This document shows, piece after piece, positions 1 through 12,140 of a stretch of 64,000 bases of DNA. The notes beneath the pieces were generated by a model. It made no database searches and was not told where the DNA came from. It saw only the letters and a program-made list of their open reading frames with translations. The DNA is from Tillus elongatus. Taxonomy: Eukaryota > Arthropoda > Insecta > Coleoptera > Cleridae. Positions within the stretch are counted from its first letter, which is position 1, and each line of letters begins with the position of its first letter. The DNA is taken from the NCBI GenBank assembly GCA_964006375.1, contig OZ023262.1:55886366-55950365 (forward strand), read 5' to 3'. The translations under genes and the position numbers were made by a program.

Positions 1-114
1 ACCTATATATTGGTTAATAATTGTTTAAAAAATAAAATGCTTATAATTTAACTTTTTAATCGACAAATTTTCTACAACTCTTACTTAAAACTTTTTTTCT
101 CAAATTATTCTTAG

Positions 115-872
<758 letters not shown>

Positions 873-1029
873 TTGTCGATTGAAAAGTGCAACATGTAAA
901 GCGTTATAACTTTGAAAATATTGATTTGAGACAAAAAGTTTTAAGTAAAAATTGTAGGATATTTGTCGATTGAAAAGCTAATTTATAAGCATTTTATTTT
1001 TAAACAATTATTAACCAAGATATAGGTAA

Positions 1030-2200
1030 CAAAGTCAATAAATGATTGCTAATAGTCGTATAAGTTGTAAACTGTGAGTGATACAAACAAAATTATGTTA
1101 CAAAAAAGATGAGAAATGCAATTATCTACAATAAGGGTCATTACCATTTTTTGCCTAAGGTGCAGGGTTACGGAGATATAGGCCGAAACGGTTTTTCCCA
1201 AAATGGCGGCACTTCCGCCCTCCTAATTTGTAAGGATTTTGTGTTTTGACATTCAGTACGTCATTCTGAACCTATGTATCAAAAAAAAAACTCCTGTAGT
1301 TTAAAGCATTATGGACAAGAGTAACGGGCTCCTCTATTGCCTGTACTATTACAATTGTTTTTGTTTCCATGGCATATTTGAAAAAGCAAGGAATATCTAG
1401 CAATTTCCTGATTTTTATTGAATAATTCAGTAGAGGTTGAAGTTAGGTATAGGAGAAGCTTAAGTAACTCACCATAAAAATCTTTTTTTTTCGAACTGTG
1501 TCAAAAAAAATATAGTGGGTGCCATTTGAAAAAATTGAGTATTTGACATTTCTTTAATGCGACATTTCAAAATCGCCTGTGCCCATATGGTACAAAATGG
1601 GACCATCTATGTGACATCAGGAGTTAAACTGCACTTCCAGCTAAGTGCTCCACAAATTTGGTTTCCTGATCTTAAGCAGTTTGCGGGATACAAATTTTTT
1701 CGTAAACTACTACTGCGGTATTTTTATTTTATTTACAAAAACGACATATGTCAAAAACTGTAATAGATAAGTTCATATAACTTAGGGTGTCTAACCTCAG
1801 AATTAGAAGGCCAATCGCAGCATGTGAAAAAACTGTAGCTTTATATTTAAAATAGGTAAAATGGTACCAACTTTTGGCACACCTGTATAGCTTGATGACT
1901 GAAAATATTTTATGTAGAACATTCATGATCGATTATGGCCAAATTTCAAGTTTCTAATCTAACTACAAGTTGAAAATGTTTTAATGCACGGACTACGTAA
2001 ATCACCCTGTATATAATTTGCGAAAGTTGGAAAGTCGTTATCTCTTTATAATCGAAATTTTATTTAAGAAAAATCTGTAAAAACAAAACTTGCAAGTGCT
2101 TATAACTTTTATTGCTTGGTTACGATGTAAACAATCTGTCCTAAATTATCAGTTCCCAGTAAATTTCGACTTTGCCCAGATTGTAGATATTTTTCTTTAT
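1030..2200. other. No gene recognised; unclassified, probably transposon-derived
   Basis: AT-rich with a short GC-richer stretch near 1170-1220 (AAAATGGCGGCACTTCCGCC). CACCCTGTATATA near 2003-2015 resembles the outer end of mariner-like elements elsewhere in the window (for example at 8585-8593), so this may be a non-coding DNA transposon remnant. Short open frames here show no recognisable motif. Confidence 0.4.
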
Positions 2201-2235
2201 ATTTCGACAACACACCACGAAGGCTTACAGCCTAA

Positions 2236-2520
2236 GTACTATCGTACCGTGGGTGTCGACAAGGAGGAAAGAGGCAGCTTGTTAATTCTGGACTTGAAGG
2301 TTTGGAGGTTCGGAGGAGAAGGAAAAACATGTGCCGGCAAGGAATTCCACAACTTGGAAGTCCTCGGGACAAAAGAGCAGGCATAACAAGATGTTCTATG
2401 TCTGGTGACCTGAAAGTAAATGGGTGCATTCGCCATGTTCCCCTGGTCGATCTGTTGGGGGCAGCAGGTGGAGGAACTATGGAAGAAAGCTCCTCTGAGC
2501 AGTGCCCGTGCAGATATCTA

Positions 2521-2558
<38 letters not shown>

Positions 2559-4178
2559 CACCAATGGCACGTCGATGAGCAAGGGATGGCAGCCTATGGG
2601 CGAGGATAGGGTCACCGATGAGACGTATAGCTCTCTTCTGAATGGAGTCCAGGATAGCGAGTATAGAAGCCGCAGCGGCACCCCAGATGTGGGAGCAGTA
2701 TTCGATGTTTGGCCTTACTTGTGAAGTATATAAGGTATATAGATTAGCTGGTGCAAAGTATTTGCGAGCCCGGAAGAGGAAACCTAATTTCTTAGCTGCC
2801 GCTTCTGCAATTGATGTGAGATGTTGGTGCCAATTGCGATTTAGATCCACAGAAATGCCAACAAGTGAAAAGGACTCATTATTTTGAATAACTTGGTTGT
2901 TCATAATGATGGGTCTAGGGCTGGTGTATCTCCTATGAGATAGAAAGCAAGACTGAGATTTGGTGGAGTTGAATTGTACAATATTTCTACTTCCCCAGTC
3001 TAATATTTTTTGGAGATCCACAGAGACAGAACCCTCCATGAGTCTGCGATCCTCATCTAATTGGGCTGAAGAGGCAGGCTTAGAATATTGTATATTTGAG
3101 TGGAGGGTGCTGTCGTCCGCGTAACTGTGAACTGGATTGAATTTGCTAGAGAGGAGGTCATTGATGTGGAGAAGAAACAAAATAGGGGCTAAAGCTGAAC
3201 CTTGAAGGACTCCTGCATTAATTGGATACAGTTTAGAGGAATGGCCATCCACGACAACAGAAATACTCCGATTGGAGAGGAAATTTGCTGTCCAGGTACA
3301 GAGTTTTGGTGGTGGGCCATAGGCCGGAAGTTTATTAAGTAGCGCTGCGTGCCAGACCTGATTGGATGCTTTGAATATTCCAAGGGCGACATTCTGGTAT
3401 TCACCGTGTAGTTCCATATACTTGTTCCAAGAATGGGTGACAAAGGAATTCATACTGCCGGTCGTGGACTGTGTTTTTCAAGAAATTTTAGTAATTCGGT
3501 GTTTATATACTTTTCCATCACTTTAGAGACGACTGAAAGGAGATAAAAAGGCCTGTAGTTGCTAGGAAGCGCTTTGGATCATTTCTTGGGGACGGGTTGT
3601 ACTCGAGCAGTTTTCCAGTTACTAGGGAATATGCCTCTATTGTAAGATGTCTGAAACAGACGAGTTAGGACAGGAGCAAGTTCTGCTGCGCATTTTTTTA
3701 GAACAATTGCTGGGATCTCGTCAAGGCCAGCGGCTTTCCTGTTATTAAGAGGAGAGAGCATCTTTCGTACCCTTTTAGTTTTGAGAATGATATTCGTCAT
3801 TTTACGCCCGACATTGGGAACTGTTGGTGGTTGAACATTTGGAGGTGGGTTGAGAGTAGAATTGCCGACGAACAACGAGGCAAAAAGTGCAGCCTTGCCC
3901 AGGGCGGTAGAAATAATTTTATCCCCTGAAACAAGAGGTGGGAACGTGCTCTTGCAGAAATTATTCCCAATAGATTTAGCAAAAGTCCAGAAGGGTTTGC
4001 TATCGTTGGAGCTTGAGAGGACTTTGTTTTTTATGTGGTTATTAAACGAGTTTTTTTGCCTCAGAAAGAATGCGGACATAGCGGTTTCTGGCGTCGTTAA
4101 ACGCTTGACGGTTTTCCTGACTGGGATTGTGTAGAAGCGTTTTGTGAGCTTTGACCTTTTCAAGTCTGGCCTTGTCAC
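2236..4178 (-). pseudogene. LINE reverse transcriptase with damaged catalytic Asp
   Basis: The N-terminal RT block is at 4178-3579 (RKAAGLDEIP, FPSNWKTARVQPVPKK). The palm is at 3453-2518, with AGVLQGSALAPILFLLHIND and HSYADDS retained. The first catalytic block, expected as ALDISKAFDQVWH from the copy at 10801-12140, reads ALGIFKASNQVWH here, so the Asp is lost. About 37 bases present in that second copy (12033-12069) are deleted here near 3450, breaking the frame before the palm. The C-terminal tail (PRTSKLWNSLPAHVFPSPPN) is in a further frame. A (CT)n tract at 2522-2554 inserts a Ser-Leu run into the tail. It was originally a cytoplasmic/nuclear RT acting in target-primed reverse transcription; it is not functional now. 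Confidence 0.88.
2522..2554. repeat. (GA)n microsatellite inside LINE coding tail
   Basis: About 33 bases of GA. The copy at 11137-11147 has a much shorter run and the copy at 41479-41499 an intermediate one, so the tract has expanded independently in each copy from a short CTCTCT within the coding sequence. Confidence 0.95.
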
Positions 4179-4241
4179 AGGATTTAGAGAACCAGGGTTT
4201 TGAGGGGCTTAAGAGGTTTTCTGTGTACGTGGAATAAATAA

Positions 4242-4960
4242 TTACATGCCAGCTTGCATAATTTCGGTGAGGTTTTGTGATATATTAGGGAGGTCAGGAT
4301 GAGAGAAGCAGACAGACGCCCATGGAAATGAGGAAAAGTAATCCCGCATTTCGTCCAAGTTGTCGGAGTTGTAGTACCAAACTATACGTGGGTGTGATGA
4401 CTGTGTGACCTCGGGTTGCATTTCGCAGGAAGCAGTGGCCATGCCGTGGTCTGAGCGACCAAGTGGGTCGGTGACTGTTGTCACTGGGTTGCTAAACCAT
4501 ATTGGCTAAAGAATTGCTGACTGCAAATGCCTCCGCTGCTCTCCCTTGCGGATCAGTTTTTGAAGATCCTAGCCATTCCTTATTATGGACATTGAAGTCA
4601 CCAAGAATAGTGACCTCGGGGGAAGGATATTTAGAAATCAGACGGTCGGTTTTTTAGAAAGGTACTCGAAGAGCTGGACAAAGTTGTTGTCAGAAGGTGA
4701 CCGGTAAATGCAACAGATGAATTTAGTTGCAGCCCCGAGAGAGAGTTTCATCCAAAATATGTCTTCTCTTCCTACTTCTAAATTAGGAAGTCTGGTGCAG
4801 GGTAGATTGTTACGGACGTAAGCGCACACGCGTCCATGCAATCTAAAGGCGGTAAGAAGCTCATACCCCGGGAAATTAAGGTGATTAGTGGCTGTATTGG
4901 CACTGATTTGGATTTCGGTGAGGAAGAGGAGTTGGAGCCTATTAGCCTGGAGGAAATCAT
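4242..4960 (-). pseudogene. LINE endonuclease region, frameshifted
   Basis: This is the APE-like endonuclease half of the LINE, which would nick target DNA to prime reverse transcription. Reading minus-strand frames in turn gives VCAYVRNNLPCTRLPN, then FICCIYRSPSDNN (4638-4841). A shifted frame follows with VTILGDFNVHNKEW near 4580-4620, where GDFN is the classic APE catalytic motif, and then PLGRSDHGMA near 4440-4470 with the conserved SDH. At least two frameshifts separate these blocks and the N-terminal part (4778-4960) is in another frame. The nuclease is therefore dead but clearly identifiable. The reverse transcriptase follows immediately on the same strand. Confidence 0.8.
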
Positions 4961-5000
4961 GGACGGAGTTCAGGTTAGAATTAAGGCCACATATATTCTA

Positions 5001-5971
5001 AAAGGATATGTTAAATCTTGATGTTGGCGCCCCCTGTACACCCCTCTCCCGGAGATCCGAATGGAGGGGTATTTTGCCTTCGGAATATTTCATACAAGCA
5101 GGAGCCATCATCATTTTTGTTTATAAGGAAAACCGACTCACTTACTTATAATGTCATTGCATTTGCAAACATTTAATTTCTTAAAAAAAAACGGATGAAT
5201 TACAAATGATTGCGACAATCGCTACTTTCAGCAGCCATTTTGACGAAATAATTAACGAATGTCATATATTACCCTTCAGGTTGAACTATGTTTTCTAAGA
5301 TTTTTTTAAAAGTAACAAAAGTTTACTTATCCAGACTGTAATTTAACTAAATTAGACATGAGTTTTCGGGGGAAAATGCAAAAGGGTAAAAACCACGTAA
5401 TCATTTACTGCTAGCATTATGTCCACATACTCTTAAGTAAATTAATCTGAGTGGTCTGTAAGTACTAGGACGGCATGATTAATGTAATCGCTTTAACAAT
5501 AATTTACCGTGTTACATCAGAGGAGCGTCTAGTAAAGAACTTGACTGAATGTGGCAATAAAACAAGCAAGAACATCAATATTCCCGGTGCGATCAAAATA
5601 CAGCCTGTTTGTTTGCTTTATAGTCGTAGAGCGTAAGTCATTAAATCATATCAGTCTCGGCTGCTTTCAGATTGATTTATGGCATACAGAACGCACTCTC
5701 GGGTCAGTAATTGGCAATTGTTCTCTATTACGGACTCGATTCATTGCCAAAGCCCATGACGGATGCGTGGAACTATAAAGTGAGTTTAGTGGTCCCTTTC
5801 CTAGCTGGACGTGTAGCGATAATTGTGCAGAAAACACATAAATCAGACGATCATTTTACCTGTATCAATTAATAGTTTACAAAATTTTGCCTTGACCAAT
5901 AAAATAACTTTTTAGCTAATTTTCATAAAGAAATTTTCGTTTCTAGAGATGTGACGACTTTAGAATTATCG
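5001..5971. other. No gene recognised; possible SINE/LINE tail at 5030-5110
   Basis: The stretch with CTCTCCCGGAGATCCGAATG and CGGAATATTTCATACAAG followed by GGAGCCATCATCATT is less AT-rich than its surroundings. From memory it resembles the end of a widespread insect SINE/RTE-type repeat, which I cannot verify here. The remainder (5111-5971) is AT-rich DNA with no recognisable motif. Confidence 0.35.
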
Positions 5972-6097
5972 TCTTTTAGTGAATTTTCTTTAAAAAAAAA
6001 GGTAATGAGGCGATCCTGTCTTTTGAATTTTTGTTTCAAATGTGCGCTAATTATGCCCCCTAGAACACATATCCGAGGTCAGTTTCCATTTTTATAT

Positions 6098-6166
<69 letters not shown>
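5972..6166 (+). repeat. Composite repeat, H module and left part of the (TA)n core
   Basis: H hairpin is degraded (TTAGTGAATTTTCTTTAAAA, then AGG). The H body and TATATGTTTA lead into (TA)n at 6102-6166. The matching G module does not follow here. It resumes at 8647, after the transposons at 6167-8646, showing that those inserted into this copy's TA tract. Confidence 0.8.
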
Positions 6167-6169
<3 letters not shown>

Positions 6170-6223
6170 TGTGTCCAAGATAAGGAGGGGATAGCATGGG
6201 GAAATCAGAAACCGTAAGAGATA

Positions 6224-8591
6224 CCGCGTGAATTAAATTAGGAAAAAGTTGCCCATTTCACAGCTCAATTAAATGGTATTTTTAAATTTTGGAAATTCCT
6301 ATTAGTTCCAGAGATATTCGAAAAAAAAAAACGAAATTCGCCAATTTCGGATTTATTTTTTTCTGACGTTATTTGAGAAGATATGGAAAAACAGAAAACA
6401 CTTTCTCACGTACACTTTTTAAGCTCTACAAGTTGGTGTGTACTGATTTTTTATTCGACGTTTCGTCTCTGAGAAACCATCAACAACTTAAATTTTTTAA
6501 ATACGGCCCTGCAATTTTTATTTCAAAACCTGAAACAATTTTCAAATATAAATTAGAGTATCTATCATTTCTAATGGTTTGAATATGTTTTCAGCCATAA
6601 AATATGATTTTTCGGGAAAAATCTTTTGAGTACGGCCCTAAATACTCGAAAAGCATTTATTTTTATAAGTAGTGCCTTTTAAAAAGTCAATGAAGAAAAA
6701 AGATTTCAGTAATATTTCTTAGTTATTAAAATGTAACACATAAAACCGTACTATCATAAGACTAGGTCCTAAACATAGAGGGCTTCGAAAAATAAACAAG
6801 TTGTCTCTAATGACAATAGAGATCTTTCAACAAATATAAATGTCAGTGTCAGTTACTTCACTTTGTTACATACAGTTAATTGGGTATAAGCTCTTTCAAT
6901 TTGTTTTAAAATGGCTGGACATTTTTCTTTTGGGGAAAAGTTCGACAGGTTAAAATGTTACATTTTTTTGCTATAATAATACAAGAAAAACTGAGCAAAT
7001 GCATTCAAATTATTACCCTGAAGGAGTACAGCCAAATAGAAAGATATGTGGAAGAATAGTTACCAATTTATTGCAGTATGGTTCATTTAGGAAACCAATT
7101 GTTACTAGAAATAAACCATGCACTGAAGTAACTCAAAATAATGTACTGTTAGCTGTAGCACAAACCCTACAACATCGGTTAGAAATATTGAAAGAGTAAC
7201 TGGGACCCCAAAATCTACTGCAAATTTTATTTTGCGTAAGAACAAATACCATCCTTACAAATTTCGAATCTGCCAAGGATTACGGCTCGGAGACTATATA
7301 AAACGAAGGGCATTTTGTGAGTGGTACACTAGAAAATGTCAAGAGGATGAACATTTTGTTAATAAAATATTATGATCTGATGAGAGTATGGTGACTAACA
7401 ATGGAATCTTCAACAGGCGAAATACACATTTCTGGTCCAGAAGAAATCCGCGTTTATACAAAACGTCTAAGCACCAACACCGTTTTGGTTTCAACATGTG
7501 GTTGGGGACAATGATAATTGGGCAATTTTTTTATCATGGATCACTAACTTCCGACCGGTATCGAAATTTCCTGCAGAATAATTTGGAAGAATGGTTCGAT
7601 GCGCACTTACCATTAGCAGAAGTCAATAACATCTGGTTATAACAAGACGGGGTCCCGGCTCATAATTTGAAAACTTTTCAAGAATACCTATCAAGCAGGT
7701 TTCCTGACAAATGAATAGGTAGAGCATTCAGCGGTTTCTTGGCCTCTACGGTCGCCGGATCTGACACCTCTTGACTTCTGTCTTTGTCAAAAACTACGTA
7801 TACCAACGAAATTTTCACACGAGGAACGATTAAATCAACTGGTTTTGCAAGCATTGCAAACGATTACACCAGAGGCAGTAAACAATGTTTTGGGTTCCAC
7901 AATTAGACGATGTTACCTATGCCTAGAAAATAATGATTATTTGTTTGAACATCTCTGATAATTAAGGCAGATAATCTATTTACATATAATAATCATTAGT
8001 TAATAAGGTACCTACATTTCATGAATTCAAGTTACTTTATTGGTTTATTTATTACAAATGTGTTTCTCTTTCATTAATAAGTTTGAAGAATCTTACTGAA
8101 AATGTTGTGCTTCATTGACATTTTGAAAGGTACGACCTTACCGAAATAAAGGCTTTTCGAATATTCAGGGCCGTACTCAGAATAATTTTCCTGAATAATT
8201 TTGTTTTTTGACTGAAACAAGCTGAAAAAATAATTAAAACCGTTACAAATGATACATCCTATAATTAAGATGTGAAAATGATTTTAGGTTTTGAAATAAA
8301 AATTGCAGGGCCGTATTTAAAAATTTAAAGCTGACGATGGTTTCTCGGAGACGAAACGTCGAATAAAAAATCTGTAAGCACCAACATGTAGAGCTTAAAA
8401 AGTGTACGTAAGAAAGTGTTTTCTGTTTTTCAATATCGTCTCAAATAACGTCAGAAAAAAATAAATCCGAAATTGGCTAATTTCGTTTTTTTCCCGAATA
8501 TCTCTGGAACTAATAGGAATTTCCAAAATTTAAAAATACCATTTAATTGAGCTCTAAAATGGGCAACTTTTTTCTAATTTAACCCACCCTG
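6224..8591 (+). mobile_element. Mariner-like element with >450-bp terminal inverted repeats
   Basis: Left end CCGCGTGAATTAAATTAGG (consensus CAGGGTGGGTTAAATTAGA at the right end, inverted) is flanked by TA at 6222-6223 and 8592-8593. Inverted similarity between the ends continues for roughly 450-530 bases, to about 6760 on the left and 8090 on the right, far longer than the ~30 bp typical of mariners. The only coding content is the broken transposase at 6911-7958. A 5'-truncated sister copy lies at 44494-45922. Confidence 0.85.
6911..7958 (+). pseudogene. Mariner (DD41D-type) transposase relic
   Basis: ATG at 6911 (MAGHFSFGEKFDRL) begins the helix-turn-helix half; a frameshift near 6960 precedes PNRKICGRIVTNLLQYGSF, typical of the second HTH region. 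The catalytic half follows in shifted frames with RNKYHPYKFRICQGL-like sequence, a first Asp block near 7376 (TGATCTGATGAG), HFWSRRNPR (7422-7450) and the QQDG block near 7640, here preceded by a stop (LVITRRGPGS reading, TAACAAGAC). The SPDLTPLDF block is near 7757. The frame ends at TGA 7956-7958. Several stops and shifts make it inactive. The better-preserved sister at 44894-45292 shows 41 residues between the second and third catalytic Asp. Confidence 0.8.
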
Positions 8592-8646
8592 TATCTTTAC
8601 GGTTTCCGATTTCCCATGCTATCCCCTCCTTATCTTGGACACACTG

Positions 8647-9426
8647 TATATGTATGTATGTATCACACCGATAATTCAAAAAATAATAGGCCCATTTTGA
8701 TTAAATTTGGTGAATACCTTCCTTTTGCAAGTGGCTTGGATAGGTTCGTTAGCCAGGAAAATTGGCCCAGATTTACCCGAAAAAATTTGTGTTTTCTTTC
8801 GAAAAAAATTAATATCTCCGGAAATAACAAAGTAAGGGCAGCCAAATTTGGTACGCCGGTTTAGATCATGGTAGGTAAATTACCTACCAAAATTTAGCTC
8901 TGTAGATTGAAAGATAAAAAAGTTAATTTAAAGAAAAATAAATTGGGATTTTCCTCAAAACGCCAAAGTCGCGATTTAAAACGTCAAAATTGGCAACATT
9001 TAGGCAAAGAACCTGAAACTAATATAAGCTATAGAAAGAAAATGTCTCAAGAAGTATGTTTTACAAAGACTGAAATTTTAGCTTCAACCGTCATTGTCCT
9101 TCATTTTACTAAAATATTTCCAGAAAATTCATTTCAAATAGACCCTTTCTCTGATGGTTTGGCAGTAGTATTATCGTTTAATGGTATATAATTTTTGTCG
9201 AATTTTCGTAAAAAATCAATACAGATCAATATATCCGTTATTATACAAGATGCGAAAAAAATGTATACATTAATTATAGGATGTCTTGACCTACATCTTA
9301 AAAAAATTCTACAATCACAGGCTGGCCTATCGTTGGTGATACAACTTTTTTTTTTTTTTTAATCGACCACGCCTTATGTTATTGCATTTTCCATCGAAAT
9401 ATAATGCATGTTTGTAAGAAAAGTAA
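8647..9426 (+). repeat. Composite repeat, modules G-T-P (continuation of the copy begun at 5972)
   Basis: Resumes with TATGTATGTATCACACC, then GATAATTCAAAAAATAATAG (G) and AGCCAAATTTGGTACGCC. T runs at about 8940-9190 (CGTCAAAATTGGCAACATT, CCTTCATTTTACTAAAATAT). P runs at 9200-9400 (TATACAAGATGCG, GGATGTCTTGACCTACATC). It runs straight into the clasp-bounded unit at 9427. Confidence 0.75.
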
Positions 9427-9748
9427 TTCGAGACGGGGCAAGTGCGTTATGGTAGCGAATTTTCATTACATGTTTCAAACTTGAATAGCTCAATTTGCAT
9501 TAACCTATAAGGTTGACTAAGAAACGAGTTTTTTTTTCAGGAACACCTTAAGTTTTCTTTCGGAAATGTTTGTACATTTTCAAACAGTAAAGTTATTTTG
9601 ATGAAACATGACACATTGTTTCTACTATATAGGTTATATTGGTAACCAAATTTGATGCCTGCTTTCTTAAAAAAAAACACACATATTTGCTATTAAAACA
9701 TTTTAATGAAAATTCACTACCATAACGCATTTGCTGCGTCCAGACTTT
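9427..9748 (+). mobile_element. Clasp-bounded ~320-bp repeat unit
   Basis: The left end GAGACGGGGCAAGTGCGTTATG and right end CATAACGCATTTGCTGCGTC are inverted copies of the C module, each followed inward by the TAGYGAATTTTC 12-mer. The interior (CCTATAAGGTTGACTAAGAAA, ACTATATAGGTTATATTGG) is shared with 52484-52796 and 54236-54552, and in reverse orientation with 33498-33777 and 54850-55140. No coding potential. It is either an independent TIR MITE or the terminal part of the composite element. Confidence 0.75.
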
Positions 9749-9854
9749 TTCTTAAGTGCGCGCGAAATAGGGCCCATGGAACCCATATCCAAGGGTTCGG
9801 TTTCAGACTTGTTAAATGATGCACTGTAAAATCAATAAACTAATAGTAATAACC

Positions 9855-10052
<198 letters not shown>

Positions 10053-10800
10053 TGTTTACACAATGTTCCCCAGGTGGGTGCTGCATATATCGCTATCTCG
10101 GTTATTATAAGAGCTACAAAGTCGGTTAAATGGGTAAAGTTTCTCAGGATTCTACTACCATTTCAGAACTGCCATCATATTTTATCAGTTATTTTTGTTT
10201 TTGCAATAATCGCGAAAAACCAAAATGTTGCGTTCCGAGAACATACGGTATTTTGGGTTAGACATTTTAAGGGCATTTTTTAAAGGCCTTTGCAATAAAA
10301 ATAAAACAAAACAATATATTTTACCGTTTTCGAAATAATTATTATAACTTTGTTTTTCTTATGGACACCATATCAGATTTTTACTTCTTTAACAGCACTT
10401 TTTATCCCCTCTTGAAAAATGGTTCAAAACATGGTATTTTGTTTCGAATAAATACTGAAATAAACAAATTAAAAAATTTTCTAAAGAATTTTGGTGATGT
10501 GCTCGCTACGGTGTAGTAGGCGAGATAACAATTCGCTTATCTTATAACTACTGTCAAATTAGGTTTAGTTTGAAGTGTCTTCTGTATTGTTTTCATTACA
10601 TTTCATTCATTTAATTTGAATTCCTTAATTGCTTCTCTTTGGTTTAATTTAATTTACATTACGTTGATATTAATTTCAAAAACCCACCATTAGACATGGC
10701 TCTTAATTATATTAATGAAGAAAAAATATATACATGTTAGACACCTACTTCTTAGCGCTCAGAAACTCTACAGCGATTAAATTTACGAACATACATTTTT
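10053..10800. other. No gene recognised
   Basis: AT-rich DNA between the (AAT)n tract and a LINE 3' end. I see no conserved protein motif, tRNA-like block or composite-repeat module in it. Confidence 0.5.
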
Positions 10801-12140
10801 TTATTTTTTTATTTCAACAACCCACCACGAGGGCTTACAGCCTAAAAACCATCGTACCGTGGGTGTCGACAAGGAGGAAAGAGGCAACTTGTTCATTCTG
10901 GACTTGAAGGTTTGGAGGTTCGGGGGAGAAGGAAAAACATGTGCCGGCAAGGAATTCCACAACTTGGAAGTCCTTGGGACAAAAGAGCGGGCATAACAAG
11001 ATGTTATATGTCTGGTGACCTGGACAGTCAAAGGGTGCATTCGCTCTGATCCCCTGGTAGATCTGTTGGGGGCAGAAGGTGGAGGAACTATGGCAGAAAG
11101 CTCTTCTAGAGGAGTGCCCGTGCAGATATCTATAACAGAGAGAAAGAGAGGTCACCAACGGCACGTCGGTGGGCAAGGGATGGCAGCCTTTGGGTGAGGG
11201 TAGGGTCACCGATGAGACGTATAGCTCTCTTCTGAATGGAGTCCAGGATAGCGAGTGTAGAAGCGGCAGCAGCACCCAAGATGTGGGAGCACTATTCGAG
11301 GTTTGGTCTTATTTGCGAAGTATATAAGGTATAGAGATTAGCTGGTGAAAAGTATTTGCGAGCCCGGAAAGGGAAACCTAATTTTTTAGCAGCCACTTCT
11401 GCAATTGATGTGACATGTTGATGCCAATTCAAATTCCGATCCACAGAAATGCCAACAAGTGAAAAGGACTCATTACTTTGAATAACTTGGTTGTTTATTG
11501 CGATAGGTCAAGGGCTTGTGTATCTCTTATGAGAAAGAAAGCAAGACTGTGATTTGGTGGGGTTGAATTGTACAAGATTTCTACTTCCCCAGTCTAATAT
11601 TTTTTGGAGATCCACGGAGATAGAACGCTCCATGAGTCTGCGATCCTCATCTAATTGGGCTAAAGAGACAGGCTTAGAATATTGTATATTTGAGTGGAGG
11701 ATGCTGTCGTCCGCGCAACTGTGAACTGGGTTGGATGTGCTAGAGAGGTCATTGACGTGGAGAAGAAACAAAGTAGGGGCCAAAGCTGAACCTTGAGGAA
11801 CTCCTGCATTAATTGGATACAGTTTAGAGGAATGGCCATCCACGACAACAGAAATGCTCCGGTTGGAGAGGAAATTTGCTGTCCAGGTACAGAGTTTTGG
11901 TGGTAGGCCATAGGCCGGAAGTTTATTAAGCAGCGCTGCGTGCCAGACCTGGTCGAATGCTTTGGATATGTCTAGAGCGACAATCTGGGATTCACTGTGT
12001 AGTTCCATAGACTTGTTCCAAGAATGGGTGACAAAGGAAAGGAGGTCGGCAGTTGATCTGCGCCGACGGAATCCATATTGCCTGTCGTGGATTAGACTGT
12101 GTTTTTCAAGAAATTTTAGTAATTCCGTGTTTATATACTT
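10801..12140 (-). mobile_element. Second copy of the APE-type LINE, 5'-truncated within RT
   Basis: The minus-strand 3' end matches 2201 and 41152. The 5' break is at about 12140, where similarity to the first copy (3480-3515) stops and mariner-like sequence begins. About 1.34 kb is retained: most of the RT palm, thumb and C-terminal tail. Confidence 0.88.
10830..12140 (-). pseudogene. LINE reverse transcriptase C-terminal half, YADD changed to CADD
   Basis: The longest frame (11508-12140) reads KFLEKHSLIHDRQYGFRRRR, ALDISKAFDQVWH (catalytic Asp kept), FLSNRSISVVVDG, AGVPQGSALAPTLFLLH and then HSCADDS, where the usual Tyr of YADD is Cys. Downstream, frameshifts divide the thumb and the tail with PRTSKLWNSLPAHVFPSPPN (10801-11040). 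Damage differs from the copy at 2201, in which the palm Asp rather than the YADD Tyr is lost, so the two decayed independently. The few residues upstream of 12140 in this frame come from adjoining mariner DNA. Confidence 0.85.

Larger units (their letters stand above)
2201..5000 (-). mobile_element. Non-LTR retrotransposon (APE-type LINE), near-full-length, degenerate
   Basis: Minus-strand order is apurinic endonuclease, reverse transcriptase, C-terminal tail, then a 3' end at about 2201. The same 3' end (ACACCACGAGGGCTTACAGC on the plus strand, with GAAGG here) recurs at 10815 and 41165, so three copies share one 3' terminus while their 5' ends differ, as expected from 5'-truncating reverse transcription. 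The clade is jockey/CR1-like by motif appearance and cannot be fixed by eye. No target duplication was found. The 5' boundary is approximate. Confidence 0.85.
6167..8646. mobile_element. Palindromic MITE split by a mariner
   Basis: The 57 bases 6167-6223 (CAGTGTGTCCAAGATAAGG..., ending AAACCGTAAGAGATA) are matched in inverted form by 8592-8646 (TATCTTTACGGTTTCC..., ending CTTGGACACACTG). TA lies outside both ends, which fits a TA target duplication in the microsatellite. If the inner mariner is removed, the two arms abut at a central TA and make a near-perfect palindrome of about 110 bases. The second copy of the inner mariner (44494-45922) lacks these arms, so they are not part of its TIR. 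Confidence 0.7.

Noticed and set aside
4836..5021. 61-codon plus-strand frame rich in Glu (DFGEEEELEPISLEE)
   Set aside because: It is antisense to the start of the LINE endonuclease and has no independent support.
8332..8380. Hammerhead-like CTGACGA...GAAACGTCG in the mariner TIR (also at 45660, and inverted at 6440-6475)
   Set aside because: Stem II (GTTTC-TCG-GAGAC) and GAAA are present, but no closing stem III strand with a UH cleavage site and no stem I partner follow. Its preservation at both ends and in both copies is still curious.
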